Assembly: GCF_003063355.1 (NCBI RefSeq)
Contig: NZ_NESH01000001.1
Location: 124,001 to 188,000 of the forward strand
Direction: 5' to 3'
DNA length: 64,000 bases
DNA from: Limnohabitans sp. Bal53
Lineage (GTDB): Bacteria; Pseudomonadota; Gammaproteobacteria; Burkholderiales; Burkholderiaceae_C
Shown: positions 25,552-34,299 of the stretch, piece after piece
Position numbering within the stretch: the first letter of the stretch is position 1
Layout: the number at the start of each line of letters is the position of its first letter
Notes under the pieces: model-generated
Database searches by the model: none
What the model was told of the DNA's origin: nothing
What the model saw: only the letters and a program-made list of their open reading frames with translations
Program-made: the position numbers and the translations under genes

Positions 25552-26087
25552 TGCGCAATCAGTCCAGGAAATACTTCGGCCGTGTAATCCAGGCCAGGAA
25601 ACCGCCGGTTGGCGAGATTCGGAAATCCGCAGGTGGCCCGCACCCGAAACACCGTGGCGGTAATCGACATCACAGTGAGCGTGAGCGGTGGGTTGTTCTG
25701 CGGTGCCATGAGATCCGACGACAGGAATGCCCGGTAGGTCACGGTGATCAACTCGCTGCTACCAGGCTGTCCGTTCATAGACGCCTCCACGTTGGCCAGG
25801 ATGTCCCGGCTGACGTTGTCGATCTCGATCACGCATTGCGGCACGGCGGTGTGCGTGACCTCGGGCGGCACCACATCAAAGGCGTAGCCCACAAAGGTGA
25901 CGTACTGACCGGCGTTGCGAGGCGCACTGGACTCCAGCTTGGCTGTGAGATCCACGTGATCGCGCACCACCCGGATCGGCGTGTTGAAGTTCGGATGCCA
26001 GATCTCCAGCGTGTGGTGAATCACCAGGTTCGATGGTGCGCTGGCGTAGGCCTCCTTGATCGCCAAGCTCAAAGTGTCATCCGGCAT
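25548..26087 (-). CDS. minor tail protein, DUF1833-like
   Basis: A 179-residue protein (LSLAIKEAYASAPSNLVIHHTLEIWHPNF, then YAFDVVPPEVTHTAVPQCVIEIDNVSRDI) that fits the DUF1833 family of phage tail proteins, located where lambda has gpL. The start at 26087 shares a base with the upstream stop (TGATG); the frame to 26120 lies inside that gene. Confidence 0.7.
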   Translation of the reverse strand: MPDDTLSLAIKEAYASAPSNLVIHHTLEIWHPNFNTPIRVVRDHVDLTAKLESSAPRNAGQYVTFVGYAFDVVPPEVTHTAVPQCVIEIDNVSRDILANVEASMNGQPGSSELITVTYRAFLSSDLMAPQNNPPLTLTVMSITATVFRVRATCGFPNLANRRFPGLDYTAEVFPGLIAQ

Positions 26088-26440
26088 CAACGAACCTCCA
26101 GTTTCGCGCTCACCTGCCAACGCGGGCCAGGCTGCATTTCAGATTGCCAGGGGCCGACGAAGCGGGCCTGGACCGAACGCAATCCGGCGTCCCCGGTGTT
26201 CAGGTCGACCGTGAACCAACTGGCTCCATTGGCGCAGTCGCCATCGAACCAAGCGCGAAACGCTGCCATTTGGGCATCGGAGAAACGCCAGGACGCACTC
26301 ACTTGGTCATTGCGCGCAGCACTGCGGCGGCGCACACGGGGCGTTCCAGCCTCCATGTCGGTGCGAACGGTGGCATCCACAGGCGCGATCGCATAGCCCG
26401 CGACCAAGGGCCGAGGCAAGGTTGTGGGCCAGGTGGCCAT
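26087..26440 (-). CDS. minor tail protein (gpM-like position)
   Basis: A 117-residue protein with a beta-rich core around WRFSDAQMAAFRAWFDGDCANGASWFTVDL. Small proteins with this pattern lie directly after the tape measure gene in many siphophages, like lambda gpM. The start is 13 bp after the tape measure stop. Confidence 0.7.
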   Translation of the reverse strand: MATWPTTLPRPLVAGYAIAPVDATVRTDMEAGTPRVRRRSAARNDQVSASWRFSDAQMAAFRAWFDGDCANGASWFTVDLNTGDAGLRSVQARFVGPWQSEMQPGPRWQVSAKLEVR

Positions 26441-26453
26441 ATTTATCTCCCGA

Positions 26454-29075
26454 TCAGTACGCGCCTGCGACGCGGTTCAGGCCATAGGTGTTGGCCAGCA
26501 CGCCCGGGCCAGGACCGGCTCCGCGCGCCACATCGCCCCAGACCTTTGCCGTGATCTGCTCCACCCAGACGTCGATCACCTGGTTGCCGTTGCTGTCGGT
26601 GCGCTGCTGTTGCTGGCCGCCTTTGCCAGCGGCCTCGATGACGTTGACAATGACGGTGCTGCCACCGCCATGGACTTTCACGCCCAGATCACCATCTCGC
26701 ATGCGGGCAAGCGGCATGATGGCCTCACCTGGGCTGCCTGGTTTTTCTCCCATGAGGCCGATGCGAGGCACGCTCGCAAAGCCTGCGCCTTGTGCAAACG
26801 GGAACAGCGTCGGCCGATCAACCACCGTGTTGCGGTAGGCCGAGAGGGCTGGGCCTTCGAACACATTGCCTTGGGCTGAAGGAAACAGGCTGCCCCACAT
26901 CGAGCCCAAATCCAGCCCGGCCATAGCACCATTCATCGCATTGGCCAAAGGCAGCGTGATGGATCGCTGGATTTGGATGCGCACCAAGTCAGAAATGATG
27001 GAATCGGCCAGCGATTTGAAGTCCAGCTTGCCGGTCATGACGAACTGGGTCAGTGCCGTCTCCATCCCCTTGAATGCATTGGCCGTGACTTGCTGGGCGC
27101 GCTTGGCCGCGTTGGTCGCATCGTCAATGTAGGTTCTGAGTGCCGACTTGGCACCGTATTCAAAGCTGCGCTGGTACTCGCCATTGGCTCGCACCAGGTC
27201 TTCCACGATCGGCAACTGCCGGGCCAGTGCGTCGTTGATGGCTGCAATGGTCTGCGCCCGCAGGCCTGGATCCTCAATCTGGTTGGCTTCCTTGCGGGCA
27301 GCGGCAGCCGCTTTTTCCAGATCGGTGCGGGCTTGCAGGGCAGCCTTTTCTCCATCGGTCATGTCCAGCATCTGGCGCTGCAGTTGCAGGGCTTCAATCC
27401 GTTGGCGGTTGCTGCCGATCAGGCCTTCGGTGATCTTGCGTGATGCGGCTTCTTCCTTTTCAAACGCATCGAATGCCTTGTCTTTTTCCTTCTGGCGCTC
27501 AATCGCTTCGAGCACCTGGATGTACTGCTCGGCTTGGGCGGCCACACCCTGGTAGCCCTTGGCCTCAATCTGCAACGCCCGAGCGCGCAGCTCTGCCGCT
27601 TCCCCGTCTTGGGTGCGGGTCAGGCGTGCACGCAGCTGGTTCAGGAAGGCTTCGCCTTCATTGAGTTTCTCCGCAGGCTTGGGCTTCTCGAAGCCAGAGA
27701 GATCCAGCGCCAAGGGGGCACGGGCGGACCTGGGCAAGGTGGGCAGCAGCTTGTCGTAGATGGCCTGGACTTCCTTGGCCTGCGCTTCGGTGTCCAGCAC
27801 GAACTTCTGGCCCATGACGCGCACCGTGCGGCGCTGCTCGTCGAAGAATTTCTGTACCCGGCCCACATAACCAGGGTTCTGGTTGATGTTGAAGAGCCGG
27901 TCGTTGGCGGCGCGCACATAGTCGTCGCGGGCGGCTTTGAGCTTGGCGATTTCGGCATCCACCGCCTGGGCATTGAAGCCGTAGTTCTTGGCGCTCTTGA
28001 GCACCTCGGTCTTGAACCAGGTCTCGATGTCCTTGCCCACCACCGACAGGCTGTCAAAGGGCTGGGCAATCACGCGCTTGGCCAGCACCGCCGATTCGGC
28101 GATGAAGGCCAGACCCGAGGCGACCGACTCCAAAAATGCGAGCGTGGCCTCCCGGTTGGAGGTGATGCGCTGCAGCTCGTTGCTGAAGCTGCCCGTCTCG
28201 CCTTGGGCCAGGATCACCTGCTCGGTGAAGTCGGCCAGCACCGGGATGACGGCGGCACCGATCTGGCGTTGCACGCCCTCGAGCATTGCGCGCAGACGGT
28301 CCAGGTTGTCATTCAGGAGTTCGGCAGCCTGCGCGGTCTGGCTGTTGATGACAAGCCCAAATCGCTCGGCCTCTTCCATCAAGGCGGTGATGCCTGCACG
28401 CCCCTGGTTGAGCAGGGGGATCAGGCTCATGCCTTCCTTACCGAAGAGCTTGATGGCCAGTGCCGCCTTGTCGGCCCCGTCGGGCATGTCGGCGAATTTG
28501 TCGGCCAGGTCGAGCAGGACCTGCTCAGTGGGACGGATTTGACCCGACGCATCCACTGCCGAGACGCCCAGTGCCTTGAGGGCGGCACTGCCCTCTTCGC
28601 CCTGGACTTGGGTGTCGAACATGGCCACCGACAGACGCTGCAGGCCTTTGACCAGGCCCTGCAAGTCGGTGTCGGACATCTGGGCCACATAGGTCAGTGC
28701 CGACAGGGCTTCGACCGAAACCCCCGTCTTTTGCGCCAGGTTGGCCAGCTCGTCGGCGATGTTGGCCACCGGAAGCACCAGCGCCGTGATGCCCACGCCC
28801 ACGGCAGCGAGTCCAGCACCAGCGATCAGGCCGGCCGGGCCAAGTTTGCCCAGGACCGAGCCCAGCATACCCAGCCGGTCGGTGGCGGCCTGCAGCTGGA
28901 ACTTTGCATCGTTGGCTGCAGACGAGAGCAGCTTGAGGCCACCGGATGCCGGGGTGGCCGCCGCCTCGATTTTTTTGAGCGAGCGCTCCCCCTTCTCGCC
29001 GATCTCGGACAGCTCGGCCTTGACCTTGCCGCCGTCGACCACGGACAGACGGATGGAGAGGTTGCGTTCAGCCAT
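26454..29075 (-). CDS. tail tape measure protein
   Basis: An 873-residue protein with long coiled-coil regions (about 30-60, 400-600) and central hydrophobic stretches (LIAGAGLAAVGVGITALVLPVANIADEL, about 83-112), typical of lambda gpH-like tape measures. The C-terminal part (GAGFASVPRIGLMGEKPGSPGEAIMPLARMRDG) is a common end module of this family. It sets tail length and aids DNA injection. A toxin-antitoxin island separates it from the chaperone genes that normally precede it directly. Confidence 0.9.
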   Translation of the reverse strand: MAERNLSIRLSVVDGGKVKAELSEIGEKGERSLKKIEAAATPASGGLKLLSSAANDAKFQLQAATDRLGMLGSVLGKLGPAGLIAGAGLAAVGVGITALVLPVANIADELANLAQKTGVSVEALSALTYVAQMSDTDLQGLVKGLQRLSVAMFDTQVQGEEGSAALKALGVSAVDASGQIRPTEQVLLDLADKFADMPDGADKAALAIKLFGKEGMSLIPLLNQGRAGITALMEEAERFGLVINSQTAQAAELLNDNLDRLRAMLEGVQRQIGAAVIPVLADFTEQVILAQGETGSFSNELQRITSNREATLAFLESVASGLAFIAESAVLAKRVIAQPFDSLSVVGKDIETWFKTEVLKSAKNYGFNAQAVDAEIAKLKAARDDYVRAANDRLFNINQNPGYVGRVQKFFDEQRRTVRVMGQKFVLDTEAQAKEVQAIYDKLLPTLPRSARAPLALDLSGFEKPKPAEKLNEGEAFLNQLRARLTRTQDGEAAELRARALQIEAKGYQGVAAQAEQYIQVLEAIERQKEKDKAFDAFEKEEAASRKITEGLIGSNRQRIEALQLQRQMLDMTDGEKAALQARTDLEKAAAAARKEANQIEDPGLRAQTIAAINDALARQLPIVEDLVRANGEYQRSFEYGAKSALRTYIDDATNAAKRAQQVTANAFKGMETALTQFVMTGKLDFKSLADSIISDLVRIQIQRSITLPLANAMNGAMAGLDLGSMWGSLFPSAQGNVFEGPALSAYRNTVVDRPTLFPFAQGAGFASVPRIGLMGEKPGSPGEAIMPLARMRDGDLGVKVHGGGSTVIVNVIEAAGKGGQQQQRTDSNGNQVIDVWVEQITAKVWGDVARGAGPGPGVLANTYGLNRVAGAY

Positions 29076-29095
29076 GGGGAGTTGTGTTCTCTTGA

Positions 29096-29130
29096 ATGTA
29101 TTGACATCCGCTATACATGCAGCAGATAAT
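29096..29130 (+). promoter_or_regulatory. promoter and operator of the TacA/TacT-like genes
   Basis: TTGACA (29101-29106) and GATAAT (29125-29130) are 18 bp apart. An inverted repeat ATGTAT (29096-29101) / ATACAT (29113-29118) overlaps the -35 and is a likely binding site for the RHH antitoxin. A good ribosome site, AGGAG at 29152-29156, lies 6 nt before the ATG at 29163. Confidence 0.75.
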
Positions 29131-29162
29131 TTGCGTATCTATTGCATACACAGGAGTGCGTC

Positions 29163-29435
29163 ATGCGTGATGCGGCCATCAATCTCAGGGCCCTGCCCGA
29201 ACAGCGTGATCTCATCGACCAGGCGGCTTCGGCGGTGGGTAAAACCCGTTCGGACTTCATGCTCGAAGCCGCCTGCGAGCGCGCGCAATCGGTACTGCTG
29301 GATCAGGTGTTTTTCCGGCTGGATGCCGACAAGTTCGAGCAGTTCGTTGCACTGCTGGATGCGCCACCGAAACCCAACCCAGGTCTGGAGCGGTTAATGG
29401 CTGTGAAGGCGCCTTGGGACACCCTCCCGGCATGA
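29163..29435 (+). CDS. RHH antitoxin, DUF1778/TacA-like
   Basis: A 90-residue protein with a ribbon-helix-helix N-terminus (AINLRALPEQRDLIDQAASAVGKTRSDFMLEAA) of the DUF1778/TacA family and a C-terminal segment that would cover the toxin (FFRLDADKFEQFVALLDAPP). It binds and neutralises the GNAT toxin encoded next and probably represses its own promoter. The ATG at 29163 follows a strong ribosome site. The stop overlaps the toxin start by 4 bp. Confidence 0.88.
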   Translation: MRDAAINLRALPEQRDLIDQAASAVGKTRSDFMLEAACERAQSVLLDQVFFRLDADKFEQFVALLDAPPKPNPGLERLMAVKAPWDTLPA

Positions 29436-29929
29436 ATCAAAAGCTATCAGCACCGCAGCCCTTGTCGGCTGAGCACCGGTGTGAATCCTTTGCCTGCGGA
29501 GAGTCGTCGCTGGATGACTGGCTACGACGACGTGCCCTGCTCAATCAGACCACGGGCGCCAGTCGCACCTTCGTGGTGACCGACGAATCAGGCCAGGTTC
29601 TGGCCTACTACGCCTTGGCCGCCGGCGCGGTGTCGCACCAGGAATCGCCGGGAGCCATTCGCCGAAACATGCCCGACCCTGTGCCGGTCATGGTGTTGGC
29701 TCGACTGGCCGTTGACCAACGGTTGCAGGGGCAGCAGGTCGGCGGTGCTTTGCTCAAGGATGCCTTGCAACGTGCCGTCTCGGTGGCTCAGAACATCGGG
29801 GTGCGAGCACTGCTGGTGCATGCACTGAATGACCGCGCCCGTCAGTTCTACGCCCACTACGGTTTCGTGCCGTCGCCGGCAAATCCCATGACACTGATGT
29901 TGCCGCTTCACACGAAGGGTGCTCATTGA
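29432..29929 (+). CDS. GNAT-family toxin, TacT-like
   Basis: A 165-residue acetyltransferase. N-terminal FACGESSLDDWLRRRALLNQ is the typical TacT/AtaT entry. The acetyl-CoA binding loop is LARLAVDQRLQGQQVGGALLKDAL, and RARQFYAHYGFVPSP supplies the catalytic Tyr. Such toxins acetylate aminoacyl-tRNA and stop translation. It is translationally coupled to the antitoxin. Likely a stabilising or superinfection-control cargo of the prophage. Confidence 0.88.
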   Translation: MNQKLSAPQPLSAEHRCESFACGESSLDDWLRRRALLNQTTGASRTFVVTDESGQVLAYYALAAGAVSHQESPGAIRRNMPDPVPVMVLARLAVDQRLQGQQVGGALLKDALQRAVSVAQNIGVRALLVHALNDRARQFYAHYGFVPSPANPMTLMLPLHTKGAH

Positions 29930-30156
29930 CCACGGACAAACGTCAATTGGCAGACGCATTCCCTGACTTCGTGGTCGCCTACAACGACACGCTGGCGCGG
30001 GAAGGTCTCACGCTGTCTGAGTGGCAGACATTCGCCACGGACGACAAGGCAAGCAAAGCTTCTGCGGATTACGAAGCCGACGAAGGCGCACTCTCCGAGG
30101 CGCAACTTGACCAAATCAAACAGTCGGCGCAATCACTCATCAATCACGATCGCTGA
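29926..30156 (+). CDS. small third gene of the TA operon
   Basis: A 76-residue acidic protein starting at TTG 29926, which overlaps the toxin stop and has an AAGGG ribosome site 7 nt upstream. The N-terminal part (FPDFVVAYNDTLAREGLTLSEWQTF) faintly resembles the C-terminal toxin-binding tail of CcdA-type antitoxins, without their DNA-binding half. The link is weak. It converges on and overlaps the end of the tail chaperone frame by 24 bp. Confidence 0.45.
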   Translation: MTTDKRQLADAFPDFVVAYNDTLAREGLTLSEWQTFATDDKASKASADYEADEGALSEAQLDQIKQSAQSLINHDR

Positions 30157-30782
30157 CATCAGGCCCGCCTCGACCGCCGTGAAGAGATCAATCGCCGTGG
30201 CTTTGTCCAGGCCGGTGCTCTCACAGGCCAGCATCCAGGCATTCAGATCGAGCCCCACCACGCGCCCCTGCGCCATGCGCAGCTGGCTGGCACAGATGTC
30301 AATCGCACTGGCGGCTTGCCAGCCATCCAGGCTTTGGGGGGCGTTCATGGTGTACGGGCACTCGGGGCACGGATCGGGACAGGCGTTGCAATAGCTCGGC
30401 CCGCCACCGAAATGCCACGCGGTGCGGGCCTTCAGACGTTTTTTTCTGCATCCAGGGCGTAGAGGCCGGCGAGGTATTCGCGCTCGAAGGCATCAGCCAA
30501 GACCCAGTGCTCCATCAAAGCGGCCACCCCATCCGGGGTCACAGCGGCCGGTTTGCCCTTGTCATCGGCCACGCCTTCCCAGGCGAGCACGGCCAGCTTG
30601 GCCAGTTCGGTGATGAGGGTGGCGGTGCGCTCACCCGCCGCAGCGGTATCGGTACCCGCCACTTTGGAGGCGGCATGGCGCGCGGCCATCACCAGGGCAG
30701 TCGTGGCAGGGCGGACCTGCAGGCGCACGCCTGCGGCCAGCGTGATCCAGTGCGGTTCACGCGAAATGTTCAGTTTGATCAT
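30133..30782 (-). CDS. tail assembly chaperone fusion (G-GT type) made by -1 frameshift
   Basis: Reading the upstream chaperone to the slippery heptamer A-AAA-AAC (30444-30438) and shifting -1 keeps the frame open to the stop at 30133, giving about 216 residues. The stretch translated only after the shift starts RLKARTAWHFGGG and has a C-x2-C-x3-C-x2-C cluster before the MNAPQSLDGW region, which resembles the DUF7697 / gpT-like domain. In lambda-like phages the G:GT ratio is set by such a shift and recruits the tape measure. The free ATG at 30348 is internal and has no strong ribosome site. Confidence 0.75.
30432..30782 (-). CDS. tail assembly chaperone, gpG-like
   Basis: A 116-residue helical protein located between the tail tube and tape measure, the place of lambda gpG. 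ATG 30782 has a clear AGGAAGAG site; the frame to 30797 is less likely. The last codons GAA-AAA-AAC-GTC-TGA contain the slippery heptamer. Unshifted translation gives this short form. Confidence 0.8.
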   Translation of the reverse strand: MIKLNISREPHWITLAAGVRLQVRPATTALVMAARHAASKVAGTDTAAAGERTATLITELAKLAVLAWEGVADDKGKPAAVTPDGVAALMEHWVLADAFEREYLAGLYALDAEKNV

Positions 30783-30793
30783 GGTTCTCTTCC

Positions 30794-31732
30794 TCAATAC
30801 GTTGTCACGTCGTTGAGCAGTTCAACGGTGAGCATCTTGTTGGCTGCGACGTTCTTGGCGGCTTGCCACTCAAAAGTGGCCTGGATGCCGCCTGGCCCGG
30901 AGATAGAGAGCTTGGGCTTGGGCAGATAGACCTCGTGCGCTATGAAGGTCAGGCGCTTGGTCGCATCAATCGTGTAGGCAAAGGTCAACTCCAGGGGCGT
31001 GTTGTTGGTCGCCGCATCGATGAGCTGGGTGTCGGCAAACCGCACCTCGAGGTTGCCGTTGAGGCTGGCCACAGTGGGGTCCGCACCGTCGATCTTGCCG
31101 TCAGAGCGGATCGTTTCGATGCGCTCGAGGTTGTTCGAGTAGGTCAGTTGAGCAGAGACCACGTTGCCCAGTGCTGTGCCGCCCTTCTTGATGGACCCTT
31201 GGAACTGGTTGAACCGCAGGATGTCGCGTGTCGTTGGCGTTGTGTCCAGGCTCACCGCCTGCTTGGTCTCACCTTGCGCAATCAATCCGACAGTGGCATT
31301 CGCTGCGCCAGAGCGGGCAAAGCCCACCTGCAAGCTATTGACCATGACACCCGAAGCGACAAACCAGGCGGGGATATCGGGCAAGCCGGTTTCCAAACTG
31401 ATGCTTGGCAAACTGGACTTGCCGGAAATGAATGTATGGGTCAGCGTGCCGGTGCCTGTGGTGGTGGCACTGCCCAGTAGGGCTTTGAGCCACATGCCGA
31501 TGTTGCGCACATCGATGGGCACGACGATGTCGCCCTCGACCTTGATGACATCTCGGATGGGGGCGCTGGGGTCACGGCCCAGACCGATCAGGTCGTTGGC
31601 AATCAGCCCCTGTTCGGAGCCGAGGGTGGTGGAGACGAAAGGCAGCTTCCAGTAGTCGCCCACTGGGTTGCTGCCATAGGTGGTTTCGAACGCGGCCAAC
31701 AGGCTGGCGTTCGCGCCGTAGGCACGGGCCAT
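30794..31732 (-). CDS. major tail tube protein
   Basis: A 312-residue beta-rich protein (GDIVVPIDVRNIGMWLKALLGSATTTGTGTLTHTFI, then DGADPTVASLNGNLEVRFADTQLID), fitting the phage tail tube family. It polymerises around the tape measure to form the siphophage tube. Position between tail terminator and chaperones is as expected. A Gly/Thr-rich stretch lies in the centre. Confidence 0.8.
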   Translation of the reverse strand: MARAYGANASLLAAFETTYGSNPVGDYWKLPFVSTTLGSEQGLIANDLIGLGRDPSAPIRDVIKVEGDIVVPIDVRNIGMWLKALLGSATTTGTGTLTHTFISGKSSLPSISLETGLPDIPAWFVASGVMVNSLQVGFARSGAANATVGLIAQGETKQAVSLDTTPTTRDILRFNQFQGSIKKGGTALGNVVSAQLTYSNNLERIETIRSDGKIDGADPTVASLNGNLEVRFADTQLIDAATNNTPLELTFAYTIDATKRLTFIAHEVYLPKPKLSISGPGGIQATFEWQAAKNVAANKMLTVELLNDVTTY

Positions 31733-31801
31733 ACAGAACTCCTTGTGGAAATGGGTATGAATGGGTGTCGAAATGGACTTCGACGGATCAGCTCAGCGGC
31801 G

Positions 31802-32233
31802 TCAGTTCAGCGACCCGGAGCTGCTGTAGTACAAGACCACGGGCAGCAGGCAGGCCTTGATGCCACTGGTCCCATCGGGGGCCAGTTCGTCGAATTTGGG
31901 AGGGCCGATTTCGGCGTACTCGATGACGCCACCAAGCGTCCGGTCGGCTTCGATCAGGGTGGCCAGCTCAACCAGCAGGCCGTCCATGCGGGCATCGCGC
32001 GCGCTGGCGTCCGGCTCAGCCACAAACAGTTCGATGGCCACCTGGTGCTGCCAGTGGTAGGTCAGCGGTGAGAGCGTCACCTCCGGCTCACCCATCTCAC
32101 CGTCGCGCAGGATGGCCATGGCTTGATCTGACACGCGCTCAGGCAACGCGGCGTTGCGTCTGACCGTAGCCCCGAGGGACAGCTGACCCAGCACAGCGAA
32201 CAGTGCGCCGATGGCGTTTTCTCTTTGGCTCAT
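31802..32233 (-). CDS. tail terminator-like protein
   Basis: A 143-residue protein with a mixed alpha/beta pattern and the segment HQVAIELFVAEPDASARDARMDGLLVELATLIEADRTLGG, as in minor tail/terminator proteins of the gpU type (often misannotated as acyl-CoA transferase). It caps the tail tube. The start overlaps the upstream gene by 4 bp. Confidence 0.65.
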   Translation of the reverse strand: MSQRENAIGALFAVLGQLSLGATVRRNAALPERVSDQAMAILRDGEMGEPEVTLSPLTYHWQHQVAIELFVAEPDASARDARMDGLLVELATLIEADRTLGGVIEYAEIGPPKFDELAPDGTSGIKACLLPVVLYYSSSGSLN

Positions 32234-32892
32234 GACGCTGCCCCTTTGCGGTCGGCTTCATCGAAACGGTTGGCGATGCGGTTGGCCAGGGTGCTGATCC
32301 AACGGCTTGAACTGCTGTCGATGTCAAATTTCTTCTTCAGGGTCACTTGGGGTACGAGCAAGAACATGGGCACCGTGACCAGCCCTCGACCAGCCGCTTG
32401 GGCCTTTTGCGAGGCAGCGGAGAAGCCACCGCGTTGGCCTTGGCGGGCCCGCTGGTTTTCTGCAACGAGTAACGAGGGTTGTCCCCGGCGGTAGACAAAG
32501 CGCAGGCGCTGGCCGCGCATTCGCTCCCACAGACCCGGCGTCATGCGTTTGCCACGCGGGCCCTTGCCGGCGGCCGGTAACGGAATCGCCAGCCAAAACC
32601 CATCCTTGGAACGGATGGTGGCGCCCTGGTCATGCGCCCCCACCACCACCGGCGCCCGGCTATAGACCAGGCCGGCGGCCTTGATGCTCATCTGTCCCTT
32701 GGGGTAGACCTCGCCGCGCCAGGTGTTGGCCAGGCGCTGACCCAGGCCAGCACCAGTGATCTGGCTGCGCAGCTCGGTCTTCAGCCCATCGGTGGCCTCG
32801 CGGATGGAATGCGTGACCGCCTGTTCGGCAATGCGAACCTCGTCAGCCAACATCTGATCCAGATTGCCGGTGAGTGCCGCCATAAGCTTCAC
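32230..32892 (-). CDS. phage neck/tail protein, DUF6441-like
   Basis: A 220-residue basic protein (AEQAVTHSIREATDGLKTELRSQI at the N-terminus, LVPQVTLKKKFDID near the end). It matches what I recall of DUF6441, encoded between head-tail joining and tail terminator genes. Likely a tail completion protein like lambda gpZ. It overlaps neighbours at both ends by 4 bp. Confidence 0.6.
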   Translation of the reverse strand: MKLMAALTGNLDQMLADEVRIAEQAVTHSIREATDGLKTELRSQITGAGLGQRLANTWRGEVYPKGQMSIKAAGLVYSRAPVVVGAHDQGATIRSKDGFWLAIPLPAAGKGPRGKRMTPGLWERMRGQRLRFVYRRGQPSLLVAENQRARQGQRGGFSAASQKAQAAGRGLVTVPMFLLVPQVTLKKKFDIDSSSSRWISTLANRIANRFDEADRKGAAS

Positions 32893-33197
32893 AGCGGCGC
32901 TCCAGTCAGCGTCCAGATCAAGCGGTCCCGATCCGCCAAGGGCTCACCCACCACCTGGTAAGTCTGGCCAGCAACAGTGAAACGCTCGCCCTCGCGGGGC
33001 GAAGCCACGACGCAGACCATCACATCGAAGCGATGGGTGGCCAGCGCCAGGCGCGTGTCGCCGAAGGACTCGACGACATCGGCCTGCTTGGTGATGAACC
33101 GTGCAGCGATCTCGCGACCATCGGCCAGCCGGTAGGTGCCGGGCACCCCCAGCCGGGCAAAGAGTCGTGTGACGGCGGGCTCGAAAGCGTGCTGCAT
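32889..33197 (-). CDS. head-tail joining protein (gpFII-like)
   Basis: A 102-residue beta-rich protein (MQHAFEPAVTRLFARLGVPGTYRLADGREI, then GERFTVAGQTYQVVGEPLADRDRLIWTLTG), similar to the ATP-binding sugar transporter-like / gpFII joining family. ATG 33197 is chosen because the longer frame to 33248 runs into the capsid gene end; it starts 8 bp after the capsid stop. Confidence 0.65.
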   Translation of the reverse strand: MQHAFEPAVTRLFARLGVPGTYRLADGREIAARFITKQADVVESFGDTRLALATHRFDVMVCVVASPREGERFTVAGQTYQVVGEPLADRDRLIWTLTGAPL

Positions 33198-33205
33198 GCC
33201 ACTAC

Positions 33206-34222
33206 TTAGACTGCGGTGAGCTTGATCAGTACGCCTGGTCGGTGGCACATGGGCAGCGGATTGCTCTGCGTGTGCAGGTCGGTACCGCGATCGAACTGAC
33301 GAGGTGCCTGCTTGGCATACAAAGGCTGGCCCATCGTGTTGACCGTCTCGTTGAAGTCGGCTGGTGCAAAGTAGGTGCCGAAGGTGTCGACCGTGCCCAG
33401 CGGGAAGGCATGGGCCTCACCGGCTGCGATGAAGCGGCGGGTGCCGAGATCCCCATTGGCCTGCAGGTAGGCGGCCTGGCCCCGGTATTCCTCGAAGGTG
33501 ACTCCGGCGTAAGTGAAGCCCGAACGTACATCGTTGATCAGCACCGCGCCTTGCTGCCAGTTGGTGTAGGCGGTCTTGACCTCCTTGTGGGTGGTCAGCG
33601 CGCGGAAGAATTCGGGCGAGCACAGCACATGCACGCCGGTCATGAATTCACCCTGCAGGGCGTCTTCGACCTTGGTCAGCAGGTCGTAGCAGTGCCCCTT
33701 GACCTCGCTGTTGGCATTGGCCAGATCGAAGTTGACCGACTGCGGGGTGATCTGGAATTCGGTGAACAGGTTGCTGATGACGCTGCCATCGGCGTCCAGG
33801 ATCTCACCCTTCAATGCCCCCATGCGCAGGTGCTCCAGCGTGATGGCGTGCTTGTTGCGCATGGTCTCCAGGTGCCGGGCCAACACACCGGAGATGGCTT
33901 CCATCTCGGTTTCCGAGCCGAAAGCGCGGATGCCCTGGACTTCTTCGGGCAGCACCACATCGTCGTGCGGGATGTGGGGAATGACGAAGGAGCGCAGCTT
34001 GCGCTTGCCGCGCTCACCCACAGTGCCGGGCGAGCCAGGCGGCTTGGTGGGCAGCAGGTTCAGGCGACCGGCGTACTCCTCCACGATGATCTGGCGGGTG
34101 CGCACGGGTTTGGTCGGAAACAGGTTCAGGGCTTCCAAGCGGCCGTAGCGGTTGGGGATGAGGTTGATGGCAGCAGTGAGGCTGGCCATCGAGAAACCAG
34201 GGTTCAGAAACGGGTTGTTCAT
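33206..34222 (-). CDS. major capsid protein, lambda gpE family
   Basis: A 338-residue HK97-fold capsid protein of the lambda E type: RTRQIIVEEYAGRLNLLPTKPPGSPGT is the typical N-arm and AGEAHAFPLGTVDTFGTYFAPADFNETVNTMGQPLYAK the conserved C-terminal region. It builds the icosahedral head. It lies after the decoration protein, as in lambda (D then E). Confidence 0.92.
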   Translation of the reverse strand: MNNPFLNPGFSMASLTAAINLIPNRYGRLEALNLFPTKPVRTRQIIVEEYAGRLNLLPTKPPGSPGTVGERGKRKLRSFVIPHIPHDDVVLPEEVQGIRAFGSETEMEAISGVLARHLETMRNKHAITLEHLRMGALKGEILDADGSVISNLFTEFQITPQSVNFDLANANSEVKGHCYDLLTKVEDALQGEFMTGVHVLCSPEFFRALTTHKEVKTAYTNWQQGAVLINDVRSGFTYAGVTFEEYRGQAAYLQANGDLGTRRFIAAGEAHAFPLGTVDTFGTYFAPADFNETVNTMGQPLYAKQAPRQFDRGTDLHTQSNPLPMCHRPGVLIKLTAV

Positions 34223-34243
34223 TCGGGGCTCCAGAAATGACGA

Positions 34244-34274
34244 AACCCGCGCAAGCCAGATGGCCAGGCGGGTT
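34244..34274 (-). terminator. hairpin between decoration and capsid genes
   Basis: AACCCGC (34244-34250) and GCGGGTT (34268-34274) pair with an inner GCCA/TGGC stem; the minus strand continues TTTCGTCATTTCT. It may partially terminate or process the late mRNA to adjust capsid versus decoration protein levels. Confidence 0.45.
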
Positions 34275-34299
34275 CGGGGGATGGAAAGACGGGTCGGGT

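Noticed and set aside
27534..29129. 531-codon open frame on the plus strand
   Set aside because: Antisense to the tape measure gene; composition is that of a shadow frame.
29926..30156. CcdA antitoxin call for the third TA gene
   Set aside because: Only a short tail-like segment resembles CcdA; the DNA-binding part is missing, so no family name is given.
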